From Anaerovibrio sp. RM50 (lineage in GTDB: Bacteria; Bacillota; Negativicutes; Selenomonadales; Selenomonadaceae): a DNA stretch of 64,000 nt. The notes under the pieces are model-generated. The model had not been told where the DNA came from, ran no database searches, and worked only from the letters and a program-made list of their open reading frames with translations. Position numbers and translations under genes: made by a program. Position 1 is the first letter of the stretch, and every line of letters begins with the position of its first letter. Positions 26,845 to 35,820 of the stretch are shown piece after piece. The stretch is taken from contig NZ_JHWV01000001.1 in assembly GCF_000622005.1 (NCBI RefSeq), forward strand, positions 314,594-378,593. The letters run 5' to 3'.

Positions 26845-27465
26845 TTACATGAAGTAAGAAGACATGAATGCCAAAGTGAACAGGCACATGAGTACGCACA
26901 GACCCATGGCACCCTTGTCAACAACACACTGGGAACGAGGTCCCTTGGTGATACCCCAAGTCATGCAGAAGGTAGTAATACCATTGCAGAAATGGAAGAT
27001 TGCAGCAAACATACCAATAGCATACAGAGCAAATACAACTGGGTTAGCCAAAGTGGACTGAACCAATGCATAGCTGATATGCTCACCCATGATGCCCTTA
27101 GTGTAAATACGAAGGTAACCAACATGCCAGATGAGGAATACTACGAGATACCAAGCAGACCATCTCTGGAGAGCGAACTTCCAGTTACGGGAATAACCGT
27201 AATCGCTAGGGTTGTTGTTAGCCTGGAGTGCAATGTAAATACCGTAAATACCATGGAACAGGATAGGTACAGCATAGAGACAGATTTCAATACCAAGGAA
27301 AATTGGTGGTGGAATCAACTCCATCATTGCCAAGCCATTGTTGAACACCTCTGGGCCGCCCATTGCTGATGCATTTGTAAGCAAATGCTCAATCAGCACA
27401 CCGCCGAGCAGTACAAGTCCGCAAAGGGAATGCAGTCGACGAAGATAAAAAGATACGTTAATCAT
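26845..27465 (-). CDS. sdhC: Succinate dehydrogenase/fumarate reductase cytochrome b558 subunit
   Basis: A 206-residue membrane anchor with five helices and conserved histidines (RRLHSLCG near 10, LIEHLLTN near 30, LFHGIYG near 70, LIWHVGYLR near 110, FHFCNGITT near 160) that fit a two-heme b-type anchor as in Bacillus and Wolinella. It exchanges electrons with menaquinone. The ATG at 27465 follows AGGAGG; the frame extends nine codons further upstream without support. It follows fumB, and the whole fumA-fumB-sdhC-frdA-frdB order is one transcript. Confidence 0.95.
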   Translation of the reverse strand: MINVSFYLRRLHSLCGLVLLGGVLIEHLLTNASAMGGPEVFNNGLAMMELIPPPIFLGIEICLYAVPILFHGIYGIYIALQANNNPSDYGYSRNWKFALQRWSAWYLVVFLIWHVGYLRIYTKGIMGEHISYALVQSTLANPVVFALYAIGMFAAIFHFCNGITTFCMTWGITKGPRSQCVVDKGAMGLCVLMCLFTLAFMSSYFM

Positions 27466-27511
27466 TCTTGACCTCCTAAAATTTTCTTTCACACAGGAAA
27501 GTATTTATAAT

Positions 27512-28069
27512 TTATAACTTACGATATGGTTTCTGACCAATCTCGTAATAGTCATTACCCTCAGAATCGATAACCACGATTGCAGGGAAATCCACAACCT
27601 CAAGAGCAGCAAGAGCCTCTGGACCCAGCTCAGGGTAAGCGATAACGGTGTACTTCTTAACAGACTTTGCAATGAGGGCAGCAGCACCGCCAACAGCAGC
27701 AAAGTAAGTAACGCCGTTCTTCTTCATGGACTCAACCACCTCAGGGGCACGGGAGCCCTTACCAATCATACCCTTGATACCCTGCTCAAGCATGGTAGGA
27801 GTATAAGCATCCATACGGCCGGCAGTAGTAGGACCGCAGGAGCCGATTGGATCCCCTGGCTTTGCAGGTGTAGGACCAAGATAGTAAACAATCTGGTCAT
27901 TCCAGTCAATTGGCAGCTTCTCGCCACGAGCCAGAGCCTCAGTCATAACCTTGTGTGCAGCATCACGGGCACTGTAGATAGTACCGGTAATGAGCACGCT
28001 GTCGCCAGCGCGGAGCTTGCGGGAATCCTCTTCTTTAAGAGGAGTAGTTATACGAATTGTCTCAGCCAT
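27512..28069 (-). CDS. fumB: Fumarate hydratase class I, beta subunit
   Basis: The 185-residue C-terminal-type domain of the oxygen-sensitive [4Fe-4S] fumarase, working with the alpha subunit encoded 17 nt upstream. Seen: LRAGDSVLITGTIYSARDAAHK near 18-39, split from which the GPTTAGRMD stretch near 79-87 and KKNGVTYFAAVGGAAAL near 115-131 are typical of the FumA/TtdB family. The ATG follows GGAGGT. A tartrate dehydratase role is possible by homology, but the context with frd and mdh favours malate-fumarate conversion. Confidence 0.95.
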   Translation of the reverse strand: MAETIRITTPLKEEDSRKLRAGDSVLITGTIYSARDAAHKVMTEALARGEKLPIDWNDQIVYYLGPTPAKPGDPIGSCGPTTAGRMDAYTPTMLEQGIKGMIGKGSRAPEVVESMKKNGVTYFAAVGGAAALIAKSVKKYTVIAYPELGPEALAALEVVDFPAIVVIDSEGNDYYEIGQKPYRKL

Positions 28070-28086
28070 TATATAAACCTCCTATA

Positions 28087-28929
28087 TTAAAGAACACGAT
28101 GGGAATGACGGCAAGCATGGCAGCAGATGGTAACTGCTACTGGCAGGCCGGCAATATGAGTAGGACCCCACTCGATGTTTACAGCCAGTGCGGAAGTTGT
28201 ACCGCCAAGCTGAGGACCGATACCGGTCTTGTTAATAAGGCCGAGGAGCTCGTTCTCCAGTGCAGCGTAATCAGGGTGAGCATTACGCTCAGTAATCTTA
28301 CGCATGAGAGCACGCTTGGAAAGATAAGCGGCCTGATCCATAGTACCGCCGATACCAACACCAACAACCATTGGTGGGCATGGGTTGCAGCTTGCATGCT
28401 GGATAATATCCAGAACAGCCTTCTTAACGCCCTCAACGCCATCAGCAGGAACCAGCATCTTGATGCCGCCCTTGTTCTCGGAACCAAAGCCCTTGCAGGT
28501 CAGCTCAATCTTCAGCTGATCGCCTGGTACAATCTTGGTATAAATAATAGCTGGTGTGTTGTTCTGAGTATTCTTACGGTCAAATAAAGGCTCAGCAACA
28601 ACGGACTTACGGAGATAACCCTCAGTGTAGCCCTTGGCAACGCCAGCGTTGATAGCTTCTGTCAGATCGCCGCCTTCGATATGAAGATCCTGACCTACCT
28701 CCAGGAAAATAATGGTCATACCAGTATCCTGGCAGATAGGACGATCCTCAGCTCTGGCAATCTCAGAGTTGCGAATGATCTGATCAAGAACAACCTGACC
28801 AACTGGAGACTCTTCAGTCTCACGGCCCTTCTTAAGAGCTTCATACACGTCCTGAGGTAAATAGTAGGCAGCTTCCTTACACATCTGCGCTACTTCTGCT
28901 GTGATCTGTTCAACATTGATCGTACGCAA
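28087..28929 (-). CDS. fumA: Fumarate hydratase class I, alpha subunit
   Basis: The 280-residue iron-sulfur subunit dehydrating malate to fumarate. Seen: three separated cysteine sites for the [4Fe-4S] cluster, PICQDTGM near 62-69, HASCNPCPP near 178-186 and CCHACRH near the C-terminus, and [13 protein letters not shown] near 189-201. The start is TTG with GGGAGGG about 7 nt ahead. It heads the five-gene fumarase-fumarate reductase operon, behind a good promoter at 28979-29007. Confidence 0.95.
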   Translation of the reverse strand: MRTINVEQITAEVAQMCKEAAYYLPQDVYEALKKGRETEESPVGQVVLDQIIRNSEIARAEDRPICQDTGMTIIFLEVGQDLHIEGGDLTEAINAGVAKGYTEGYLRKSVVAEPLFDRKNTQNNTPAIIYTKIVPGDQLKIELTCKGFGSENKGGIKMLVPADGVEGVKKAVLDIIQHASCNPCPPMVVGVGIGGTMDQAAYLSKRALMRKITERNAHPDYAALENELLGLINKTGIGPQLGGTTSALAVNIEWGPTHIAGLPVAVTICCHACRHSHRVL

Positions 28930-28978
28930 ATTAAACCCTCCCTAATATAATAAAAAAATACACTCGCATACATATCTC

Positions 28979-29007
28979 ATATTATCATACTTTTAATGTG
29001 CTTTCAA
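28979..29007 (-). promoter_or_regulatory. Promoter of the fumAB-sdhC-frdAB operon
   Basis: Minus strand TTGAAA (29002-29007), 17-bp spacer, TAATAT (28979-28984). The rest of the gap up to rph (29008-29157) is AT-rich without a clear hairpin. Confidence 0.72.
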
Positions 29008-29157
29008 GCCAATAACCACAAGGGTTTGCCCCTAAAAAGATGAATGGTATTCGTAATTTTCTTTCAGTTGTCTGATAATTCAGTGATAATCGGTGTTTAT
29101 AGAATATCCACCTTATCATTAGCATATCTTACCAACTAAAAAAATATTAAAACTTTT

Positions 29158-29901
29158 TTATTCGCGGCCCACTTTCCAGACCAAATCGTTGCCCAAAATA
29201 TCCTTTTCGTAGGAAATAAGTTCATCGGTGCCCTTTTCCGCCAGTGCCAGAAGATTGTACATTTCTTCACGGCTGAAAGGTCTTCCCTCGCCGGTTCCCT
29301 GCACCTCAACAAACTGCCCCATGCCTGTGCGCACCACATTCATATCCACAATACAGCTGGAATCTTCCTCGTAATTCAAATCGAGGATTGGCTCCCCCTC
29401 AGCGGAAATTCCCACGCTGATAGCTGCCAGAAAATCCTTCACCGGGAATGGCTTAGTGCCGTCATATATAGTTGCGCAGGCCTCCACCACGGCAATAAAG
29501 GCCCCTGTAATAGAAGCTGTACGGGTACCGCCGTCAGCCTGAATAACATCACAATCAACTGTGAGAGTTCTTTCTCCCAAGGCCTTCAAATCCATAACTG
29601 AACGGAGACTGCGGCCAATGAGCCGCTGGATCTCCTGGGTGCGGCCAGTCTGTCTCCCACGGGCAGCCTCTCTGGAAGTTCGGGTATTGGTAGCACTTGG
29701 CAGCAGAGAATATTCTGCTGTAAGCCAGCCCTCCCCCGTTCCCTTCAAAAAGCTGGGCACCCGATCCTCAATGGTGGCAGCACAAATCACTTTGGTCTTG
29801 CCCATTTCAATAAGAACAGAACCTGCGGGATGAATCTGAAAATGACGGGTCATATCATATCTGCGAAGCTGGTCATTCTTACGGCCATCTTTTCTTTCCA
29901 T
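29158..29901 (-). CDS. rph: Ribonuclease PH
   Basis: A phosphate-dependent 3' exoribonuclease that trims tRNA 3' ends. At 247 residues from the ATG at 29901, which follows AAGGAGG. A longer in-frame start at 29946 would run through a hairpin and lacks a site. Seen: N-terminal [28 protein letters not shown]-rich [18 protein letters not shown] near 84-101, and [20 protein letters not shown] near 115-134, split here only by description. The frequent Firmicutes neighbour rdgB is absent. Confidence 0.97.
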   Translation of the reverse strand: MERKDGRKNDQLRRYDMTRHFQIHPAGSVLIEMGKTKVICAATIEDRVPSFLKGTGEGWLTAEYSLLPSATNTRTSREAARGRQTGRTQEIQRLIGRSLRSVMDLKALGERTLTVDCDVIQADGGTRTASITGAFIAVVEACATIYDGTKPFPVKDFLAAISVGISAEGEPILDLNYEEDSSCIVDMNVVRTGMGQFVEVQGTGEGRPFSREEMYNLLALAEKGTDELISYEKDILGNDLVWKVGRE

Positions 29902-29923
29902 ATTTTTCCTCCTTAGAAAGCAA

Positions 29924-29947
29924 GATGAAAGCATACAGGCTTTCATC
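29924..29947 (-). other. Hairpin in the rph leader
   Basis: A perfect 9-bp stem GATGAAAGC / GCTTTCATC with a 6-nt loop, followed by TTGCTTTCT, lies just ahead of the rph ribosome site. It could be a weak attenuator; the T-run is interrupted. Confidence 0.45.
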
Positions 29948-30012
29948 AGCCCTTACACGAAATCTAAAGTTCATCTGCATCCTTTGGATTTGATTCACTA
30001 AGATTTCTTAGC

Positions 30013-30044
30013 AAAAATCCCCGCCACCTATACTGGCGACGGGG
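30013..30044 (-). terminator. Terminator of the thioesterase-unknown-CofE-like operon
   Basis: GC-rich stem CCCCGTCGCC / GGTGGCGGGG with a 5-nt loop, one mismatch and a T-run on the minus strand, 11 nt after the CofE-like stop. Confidence 0.9.
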
Positions 30045-30055
30045 CACAAAAATAC

Positions 30056-30724
30056 TTAGCTGTTCTGTTCCTGATACTGTCTAAAGTTCTTGATAATAAC
30101 AATTGGGGTCTTCTGGGAAGCATTACCAAACGGATTATCAATGAGAAGGTTAGCTGCCATAAGGCCGTTAAGGCCCTTGGACTCCCCAACCACGCGGGAA
30201 CGCTTCAAATCATTTACATCCGCAATAAGACCGCCAAAGCAGCCAAGACGTTCCTTAAGCTGTTCAACTACTTTGTCAGGGTCCTTTGGACCATAGACGA
30301 TATGCTTGTCAAATGGTGGCATAGTACCGGTAACATCATCAATAAGGGCAGTCTGCTCACCGCCCCACTTGTAAAAGAGACCATTAGCACCTACCAGCTT
30401 GCCTAAAAAGCCCAGTAACAGAGCACCAGCTACGCGCCACTTGCCCTCCACATCCATAAGGGACTGCATGCCATGTGGGCTGGCCAAAGAGCCGTAATCA
30501 GGAATAAAGCGACAACAAAACTTGGCTACTCTGGTAATATTCAAATCCTCCGGACGAACAGCGCGGCCCTGAGTAATGGCCACTACACTCTCTGCCACGG
30601 AAATAACATCATCAGGGCCTATCTTACCCTTCGTATAACGCTCCACTGTATCAATAATATCATCCTTATCAGTGAGAATTCTGGTAGGGATTGGAATCAG
30701 TTCAATCTTAACATCATTACTCAT
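30056..30724 (-). CDS. CofE-like (F420-0:gamma-glutamyl ligase family) protein
   Basis: A 222-residue protein resembling the CofE domain, which in F420 makers adds glutamate to F420-0. Seen: N-terminal [33 protein letters not shown] near 38-54, [20 protein letters not shown] near 125-144, and [12 protein letters not shown] near 168-179. These match the family order, though the catalytic details cannot be confirmed by eye. No other F420 gene is visible, and F420 is not expected in this group, so the natural substrate is probably different. It is the last of three genes behind an acyl-CoA thioesterase and an unknown membrane-anchored protein. The ATG follows AGGAGGG. Confidence 0.75.
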   Translation of the reverse strand: MSNDVKIELIPIPTRILTDKDDIIDTVERYTKGKIGPDDVISVAESVVAITQGRAVRPEDLNITRVAKFCCRFIPDYGSLASPHGMQSLMDVEGKWRVAGALLLGFLGKLVGANGLFYKWGGEQTALIDDVTGTMPPFDKHIVYGPKDPDKVVEQLKERLGCFGGLIADVNDLKRSRVVGESKGLNGLMAANLLIDNPFGNASQKTPIVIIKNFRQYQEQNS

Positions 30725-30738
30725 ATCAATAGCCCTCC

Positions 30739-31299
30739 TTATACTTCCACCAGTTCAGTGCCGGCCAGCTTGGCAATTTCAGCCGCAGGAACCTCAATAC
30801 GGGCCTGACGATAGTGAGCCACAAGGCGGCCGGTCTCCAGCCAGATAATCTGGAAATTGAAGTCAGGCATCTTAGAAATTGCTTCTTTAATTGTCATGCC
30901 ATGACGGGCGATAAGCTTAACCTGTGCCTTGATGAAGGTACGGTCCAGATCCTGGCCATAGCCCTTTCCCTGAATGATATAAGCCTCGAAGTAATCGTCC
31001 TCACGGGGAGCAGATACCAGTTCTGCATGGCCTCTGGTCTCAAGGCCATCGTACTGCTCATAAGGGAGCTGAGGACGAACAAGGCAATCCATAATAGTTG
31101 CACACTGAGGGCCCTCGTTTACATATTCAACATTTGTGCTGAAGGTCAGGCTGTTTTCAGTCTGCTCGTCCACCACAAATGGGCTGCGGCTGTCAACCTT
31201 GGCTATAACATTTTCAAGCCCAAGATGATTAAGATATGCCTTTACCAGAGCCACCAGCACAACTGCTGCAGCAATAATACCTAATAATATGTTTTCCAT
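30739..31299 (-). CDS. Membrane-anchored protein of unknown function
   Basis: A 186-residue protein with one N-terminal membrane helix (about 4-22) and a soluble domain rich in beta strands. A conserved-looking stretch, [15 protein letters not shown], lies near 58-72 and [14 protein letters not shown] near 78-91. No family was recognised. It starts at ATG after GGAGG. It lies between the thioesterase (38 nt) and the CofE-like gene (14 nt), so all three are probably one operon and may share a task. The side on which the domain lies was not determined. Confidence 0.75.
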   Translation of the reverse strand: MENILLGIIAAAVVLVALVKAYLNHLGLENVIAKVDSRSPFVVDEQTENSLTFSTNVEYVNEGPQCATIMDCLVRPQLPYEQYDGLETRGHAELVSAPREDDYFEAYIIQGKGYGQDLDRTFIKAQVKLIARHGMTIKEAISKMPDFNFQIIWLETGRLVAHYRQARIEVPAAEIAKLAGTELVEV

Positions 31300-31337
31300 A
31301 AATTATACCTCCAAATTTGTTAATGCCTCATGACTAA

Positions 31338-31745
31338 TCAGTCCAGCATTGCTTTTAATTTATCATAGTAAATATCCGGCAGACGGGTAATTTTGCCGGT
31401 GTCCATCGAAGTAAAAACATTCTGGGTCCTGCCCGTTACCAGCAGGGTATCATCGGATGCCCGCAAAATACGGTAAGTAAAGGCCATCTTTGCCTTGGTG
31501 AGAGCCTCCGGGGTTGTTTCAATAATCAATTCATCGTCAAATTTAGCTGAATTAACATATTTGGCACTAACCTCGGTAATGGGAAAAACATATCCATCAT
31601 CCATAAGCTGATTCAGGGTAATACCCGCTTCACGAAGAAACTCCACACGGCCAATCTCAAACCATCTGATGTAGTTGGAATGATGCACAACAGCCATGGC
31701 ATCTGTGTCATAAAAGTTAACCTTGTGGCGTACTGTTGTTACCAC
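31338..31745 (-). CDS. YbgC/FadM-like acyl-CoA thioesterase
   Basis: A 135-residue hot-dog fold 4HBT thioesterase. Seen: the signature VNFYDTDAMAVVHHSNYIRWFE near 9-30, given here in parts: YDTDAM with the catalytic Asp and VVHHSNY. It would hydrolyse an acyl-CoA or acyl-ACP in the cytoplasm. The start is GTG, 8 nt from GAGGAG. It is first in an operon with the unknown membrane-anchored protein and the CofE-like gene, behind a strong promoter. The partner genes do not reveal its substrate. Confidence 0.9.
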   Translation of the reverse strand: MVTTVRHKVNFYDTDAMAVVHHSNYIRWFEIGRVEFLREAGITLNQLMDDGYVFPITEVSAKYVNSAKFDDELIIETTPEALTKAKMAFTYRILRASDDTLLVTGRTQNVFTSMDTGKITRLPDIYYDKLKAMLD

Positions 31746-31786
31746 AACATCATCTCCTCATTTTTTCAATCTTTTACAACTTATTT

Positions 31787-31815
31787 AGAATAAAACGATA
31801 CCAACTGAATGTCAA
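31787..31815 (-). promoter_or_regulatory. Promoter of the thioesterase operon
   Basis: Minus strand TTGACA (31810-31815), 17-bp spacer, TATTCT (31787-31792). Confidence 0.75.
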
Positions 31816-31818
31816 GGC

Positions 31819-31853
31819 GAAAATAAAACACCTGCACAAAAATGTACAGGTGT
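31819..31853 (-). terminator. Terminator after nhaC
   Basis: Stem ACACCTGTAC / GTGCAGGTGT with a 6-nt loop, followed by TTTATTTT on the minus strand. Confidence 0.85.
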
Positions 31854-31876
31854 CCTAAACATATTAAAAAATTAAA

Positions 31877-33382
31877 TCAATGGTCAACATCCACAGGCTT
31901 AACCTTGGCGCATATAATTGCCATAACAACTGCCAGAATAGCAGCTGCCGCAGCCAGACCATACCAGCCATTCATGGTATAACCATCAACGATATAGCCC
32001 ACAAAGCTGGCACTGGCAACAATCAAAACATAAGGAATCTGAGTGGATACGTGGTCAAGATGACTGCACTGGGCACCGGCAGAAGCCAGAATAGTTGTAT
32101 CGGAAATAGGTGAAGCATGGTCACCGCCAACTGCTCCGGAAAGGATAGCCGCCACAGTAATGGACAGCATATTAACATCGCTTGGCCCAATTACAGCTAC
32201 TGCAATCGGAATAAGGATACCGAAGGTACCCCAGGAGGTACCTGTGGCAAAGGCCAGAATAATAGCTACCACGAAGAAGATAACCGGCAGGAACATTACC
32301 ACATCGGTATTGGCACTTACCAGCATACCCACATAGCCCCCAAGATTCAGATACTTGTCGCTGCAGATGCCTGAAAGGGTCCAGGCAAAGCAGAGAATCA
32401 GATTGGCAGGGGTCATGGCCTTGAAGCCCTGTACAAAAGTTTCGCAGAAGGACTTAAAGGAAATTACTTTGCGTGGCAGATACAGCAAAGCTGTAAACAC
32501 AAAGGCGGTGAAGGAGCCGAATACCAGGCCTTTGGAAGAATCGCAGTCCGCAAAAGCATCGGCAATAGTCTTGCCTTCATTAATACCACCAGTGTAGAGC
32601 ATGCCATATACACAGGCTGCAATAAGAACAAGCAGTGGCAGAACCAGGTCGATAATGCGGCCGTTGCCGGTAGGACCCTCCTGCTCACTGTCACGATACT
32701 CCTTAGGAACAATAAAATTATCCTGATTTTTTCTGACATAGGCCGCCATGGAGAATACATCCCGCTGGGAAATGATAATGAACACCATAAACGCCATGGT
32801 CAACAATGCATAAAGATTAAACGGAATGGTCTGGAGGAACAGGGCAAAGCCATCAATCTCACTGCCCTCCGGCAGGGATGAGCCAACTGCTGCTGCCCAG
32901 CTGGACACGGGCGCCAATATACAAATAGGTGCCGCAGTGGCATCAATGATGTAAGCCAGCTTGGCCCGGGAAATCTTAAACTTGTCCGTAATAGGACGCA
33001 TTACAGTACCAACAGTAAGGCAGTTGAAATAGTCATCAATGAAAATAACAATACCAAGAATAGCAGTCAAAAGCATTGCACTTCGACGGCCCTTGATATT
33101 CTCTGCCGCCCATTCACCATAGGCACGGGTAGCACCGGAGCGTGTAATGGCCGCCACAATAATACCCAAAATTACCAGAAAGACCAAAATATTGACATTG
33201 CCGCCCACCTTATCAGCCAGCACATCAAACATAGTCATAACAGCTTCAATTACGTTGAAATTTGTATATAGCAAAGCACCGGAGAAAATACCGATAAGCA
33301 GTGACATATACACTTCCTTTGTCGCCAATGCCAGCACAATAGTGATTATAGGTGGCAATATTGACCAAACAGATTCTACCAT
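31877..33382 (-). CDS. NhaC-family Na+/H+ antiporter
   Basis: A 501-residue transporter with about twelve membrane helices, of the NhaC/MleN group, which exchanges protons or amino/organic acids for sodium at the inner membrane. Seen: an N-terminal half with GVLIFIDDYFNCL-like charge in the membrane (IDDYFN near 120) and a C-terminal half with ATGTSWGTFGILIPIA near 372-387 and GGDHASPISDTTILAS near 415-430, both typical of the family. The ATG follows AGGAAA. The ion pair cannot be decided: the same family includes malate-lactate antiporters. A single-gene unit with its own promoter and terminator. Confidence 0.92.
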   Translation of the reverse strand: MVESVWSILPPIITIVLALATKEVYMSLLIGIFSGALLYTNFNVIEAVMTMFDVLADKVGGNVNILVFLVILGIIVAAITRSGATRAYGEWAAENIKGRRSAMLLTAILGIVIFIDDYFNCLTVGTVMRPITDKFKISRAKLAYIIDATAAPICILAPVSSWAAAVGSSLPEGSEIDGFALFLQTIPFNLYALLTMAFMVFIIISQRDVFSMAAYVRKNQDNFIVPKEYRDSEQEGPTGNGRIIDLVLPLLVLIAACVYGMLYTGGINEGKTIADAFADCDSSKGLVFGSFTAFVFTALLYLPRKVISFKSFCETFVQGFKAMTPANLILCFAWTLSGICSDKYLNLGGYVGMLVSANTDVVMFLPVIFFVVAIILAFATGTSWGTFGILIPIAVAVIGPSDVNMLSITVAAILSGAVGGDHASPISDTTILASAGAQCSHLDHVSTQIPYVLIVASASFVGYIVDGYTMNGWYGLAAAAAILAVVMAIICAKVKPVDVDH

Positions 33383-33427
33383 GTGTTTTTTCCTACTTTC
33401 TTCTATATTGTGAATAAATACTCATTT

Positions 33428-33456
33428 ATTTTAATACAAAATAAAGTTTTTCTCAA
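33428..33456 (-). promoter_or_regulatory. Promoter of the nhaC-like gene
   Basis: Minus strand TTGAGA (33451-33456), 17-bp spacer, TAAAAT (33428-33433), about 46 nt from the ATG. Confidence 0.6.
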
Positions 33457-33524
33457 CTAAAAATATATATTTCGTACACTTAATATAACAATTAAGCATA
33501 ACAAACGTCCATTGACAGTCTACA

Positions 33525-34691
33525 TCAGGCAAATATGCCGGATTTTCGTACCTCATCCACGGCCCGCTGCATATCCTCCTCAGACTGCACCAAAGCCATG
33601 CGCACATAGCCCTCCCCAGACGGGCCAAAGGCACTGCCCGGTGTCACCAATACCCCGGTTTTGTCCAGCAGATCCTTGACAAATACTTCAGAATTTTCAT
33701 AGGAGGCAGGAATCGGTGCCCAAACAAACATTGTTCCAGGTGGCTTGTCCATCTGCCACCCTGCTTCAATAAGGCCATCACAGAGAACATCACGGCGACG
33801 CTCATAAGCTGCCCTTGTTTCTGCTACTATGGACTGGTCCCCCGATATGGCTTCTATGGCTGCCGCCTGAATTGGCAGGAACATTCCATAATCCATATTG
33901 GATTTTAAGGTCTTTAACATTCCCACCACCTTGGCATTGCCAAGGCAGTAGCCTATGCGGGCCCCGGCCAGGCCATAGGTTTTGGACAAGGAGTTAAATT
34001 CCACTCCAATCTCCTTTGCCCCAGGAAGCTCCAGAAAACTGCCCCACTGACGGCCGTCAAATACAAGCTCACTATATGCATTATCATGCAAAACAATAAT
34101 GTCATACTTTTTGGCAAACTCAATAAGCTCCTTATAGAACTCTATTGGCGCCATGGCGGCAGTAGGGTTGTTTGGATATGAAACAAGCATAAATTTGGCC
34201 TTCCGGGCCACTTCCTCCGGAATATCCTTAAGCTGAATCACATAATCATGCTCTTTTTTCTGGGGCATATAATAAAGCTCTGCCCCGGCGAAGCGTGGTC
34301 CATCAGCAAAAATCGGATAGCATGGGTCCGGAACCATCATAATATCCCCCGGATCCAAAATCGAAAGGGCAATATGTGCCAAACCGTCCTGGGAGCCTAA
34401 AAGAGAACATATTTCCGTGTCAGGATCCAGAGTTACATTGTAACGGCGCTGATACCACTTGGCCACCGCATCCAGCATGGCCTTTCTGTCAGAAATGGCA
34501 TATACGTAGTTTGCAGGGTCCATTACAGCCTTGGCCATTGTTTCCATAATCCGCTTTGCAGGCGGAATATTTGGTGCGCCGATACTGAGGTCAATTACAT
34601 TTTTTCCCGCAGCTACACGCTCCTTGCGCATTTCTGCCAATCTGGAGAATACCCCTTCCCCGAACTGTTCCATTCTTTTTGCAAATTCCAT
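33525..34691 (-). CDS. PLP-dependent aminotransferase (LL-DAP/aspartate aminotransferase-like)
   Basis: A 388-residue fold type I, class I/II aminotransferase. Seen: IDLSIGAPNIPP near 37-48, the PLP-contact SYPNNPTAAMAP near 170-181, the catalytic Lys in NSLSKTYGLAGARIGY near 230-245, and a C-terminal Arg in EGYVRMAL that binds the substrate carboxylate. Relatives include LL-diaminopimelate aminotransferase and aspartate/alanine enzymes; the exact substrate is not settled. The second ATG (34691) is 9 nt from AGGGG and is preferred over the one two codons upstream. It lies downstream of prs but beyond a terminator. Confidence 0.9.
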   Translation of the reverse strand: MEFAKRMEQFGEGVFSRLAEMRKERVAAGKNVIDLSIGAPNIPPAKRIMETMAKAVMDPANYVYAISDRKAMLDAVAKWYQRRYNVTLDPDTEICSLLGSQDGLAHIALSILDPGDIMMVPDPCYPIFADGPRFAGAELYYMPQKKEHDYVIQLKDIPEEVARKAKFMLVSYPNNPTAAMAPIEFYKELIEFAKKYDIIVLHDNAYSELVFDGRQWGSFLELPGAKEIGVEFNSLSKTYGLAGARIGYCLGNAKVVGMLKTLKSNMDYGMFLPIQAAAIEAISGDQSIVAETRAAYERRRDVLCDGLIEAGWQMDKPPGTMFVWAPIPASYENSEVFVKDLLDKTGVLVTPGSAFGPSGEGYVRMALVQSEEDMQRAVDEVRKSGIFA

Positions 34692-34720
34692 CTTCATTCA
34701 CCCCTAATTATTGCTAAACG

Positions 34721-34746
34721 AAAAGGGCGAACCTAGATTCGCCCCT
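34721..34746 (-). terminator. Terminator after prs
   Basis: Stem GGGCGAA / TTCGCCC with a 6-nt loop, then TTTTCGTTT on the minus strand. Confidence 0.85.
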
Positions 34747-34761
34747 TGCTTTATTTAATTA

Positions 34762-35712
34762 TTATTTGAAGAGCTTACTTACAGAACCATTGTTGTAGAT
34801 ACAATCAATGAACTCAGCCAGCATTGGTGCCAGGGAAATGGTTACAATCTTTTCGGAACGCTTCTCCGGAGCCAATGGAATAGTATTGGTAATAACAAGC
34901 TGCTTAATAACAGAATCATTGATGCGCTGTACTGCAGGATCAGTAAGAATACCATGGGAGCAGCAAGCATAAACTTCCTTGGCACCCAGCTTCTTAAGAG
35001 CCTTGGCACCCTCACACAGGGAACCGGCAGTATCAACCATATCATCAATCATGATGCAGGTCTTGCCCTTAACGTCACCAATAAGATTCATAACCTCAGC
35101 ACAACCAGGACGTGGACGACGCTTCTCCACGATGGCAATACCCACATCCAGCAAGTCAGCCATTCTGCGGGCACGGGTAACACCGCCCAAATCCGGGGAT
35201 ACAACAATAGCATCCTCAAGATTCAGCTCCTTAAAATATTCAGCCATTGCAGGAGCTGCTGCCAGATGGTCCACAGGAATATCAAAGAAGCCCTGTATCT
35301 GGCCGGCATGAAGGTCAACAGTAACTACACGGTCCAAACCAGCAGACTGCATCAGATTGGCAACCAGCTTGGCGGAAATAGGCTCACGTCCACGGGTCTT
35401 GCGGTCCTGACGGGCATAGGCATAGTAAGGAACTACGGCAGTTACGCTATGAGCAGAGGCACGCTTACAAGCATCAGTCATGATGAGAAGCTCCATGAGA
35501 TTCTCATTAACCGGCTGGCTGGTAGGCTGGATAATAAAGATATCCTTGCCGCGAATGCTTTCACTGATCATAACCTGGATTTCGCCATTGTTGAAATGAC
35601 CCACCTGAGCCTCAATAAGACTGATACCAAGATGCTCGGCAATCTCCTGGGCAAGTGCCGGGTTCGCATTACCAGCTAAAAGACGCATGTTACTCTTTGC
35701 AGATTGTGACAT
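34762..35712 (-). CDS. prs: Ribose-phosphate pyrophosphokinase
   Basis: Makes PRPP from ribose 5-phosphate and ATP for nucleotides, NAD, His and Trp. At 316 residues it is typical. Seen: FNNGEIQV near 40, the flexible loop YYAYARQDRKTRGREPI near 96-112, the metal site VVTVDLHAGQIQGFF near 129-143, and the PRPP loop IMIDDMVDTAGSL near 217-229. The ATG follows GGAGG. glmU lies upstream, as in many Firmicutes, with 108 nt in between that contain a hairpin. Confidence 0.98.
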   Translation of the reverse strand: MSQSAKSNMRLLAGNANPALAQEIAEHLGISLIEAQVGHFNNGEIQVMISESIRGKDIFIIQPTSQPVNENLMELLIMTDACKRASAHSVTAVVPYYAYARQDRKTRGREPISAKLVANLMQSAGLDRVVTVDLHAGQIQGFFDIPVDHLAAAPAMAEYFKELNLEDAIVVSPDLGGVTRARRMADLLDVGIAIVEKRRPRPGCAEVMNLIGDVKGKTCIMIDDMVDTAGSLCEGAKALKKLGAKEVYACCSHGILTDPAVQRINDSVIKQLVITNTIPLAPEKRSEKIVTISLAPMLAEFIDCIYNNGSVSKLFK

Positions 35713-35757
35713 TTTTTATAAAGCCTCCAAACTTTAATAAAACAAATTTCTTTTGGT

Positions 35758-35783
35758 GGAAATTTTGCCATAGTAAAATTTCC
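35758..35783. repeat. Perfect inverted repeat between glmU and prs
   Basis: GGAAATTTT and AAAATTTCC, 9 bp each, with an 8-nt loop. It is not followed by a T-run on the minus strand, so it could act in the prs leader or as a protein-binding site. Confidence 0.5.
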
Positions 35784-35820
35784 GTATATATATTATCAGT
35801 AAACCACTGAAATATCCACT

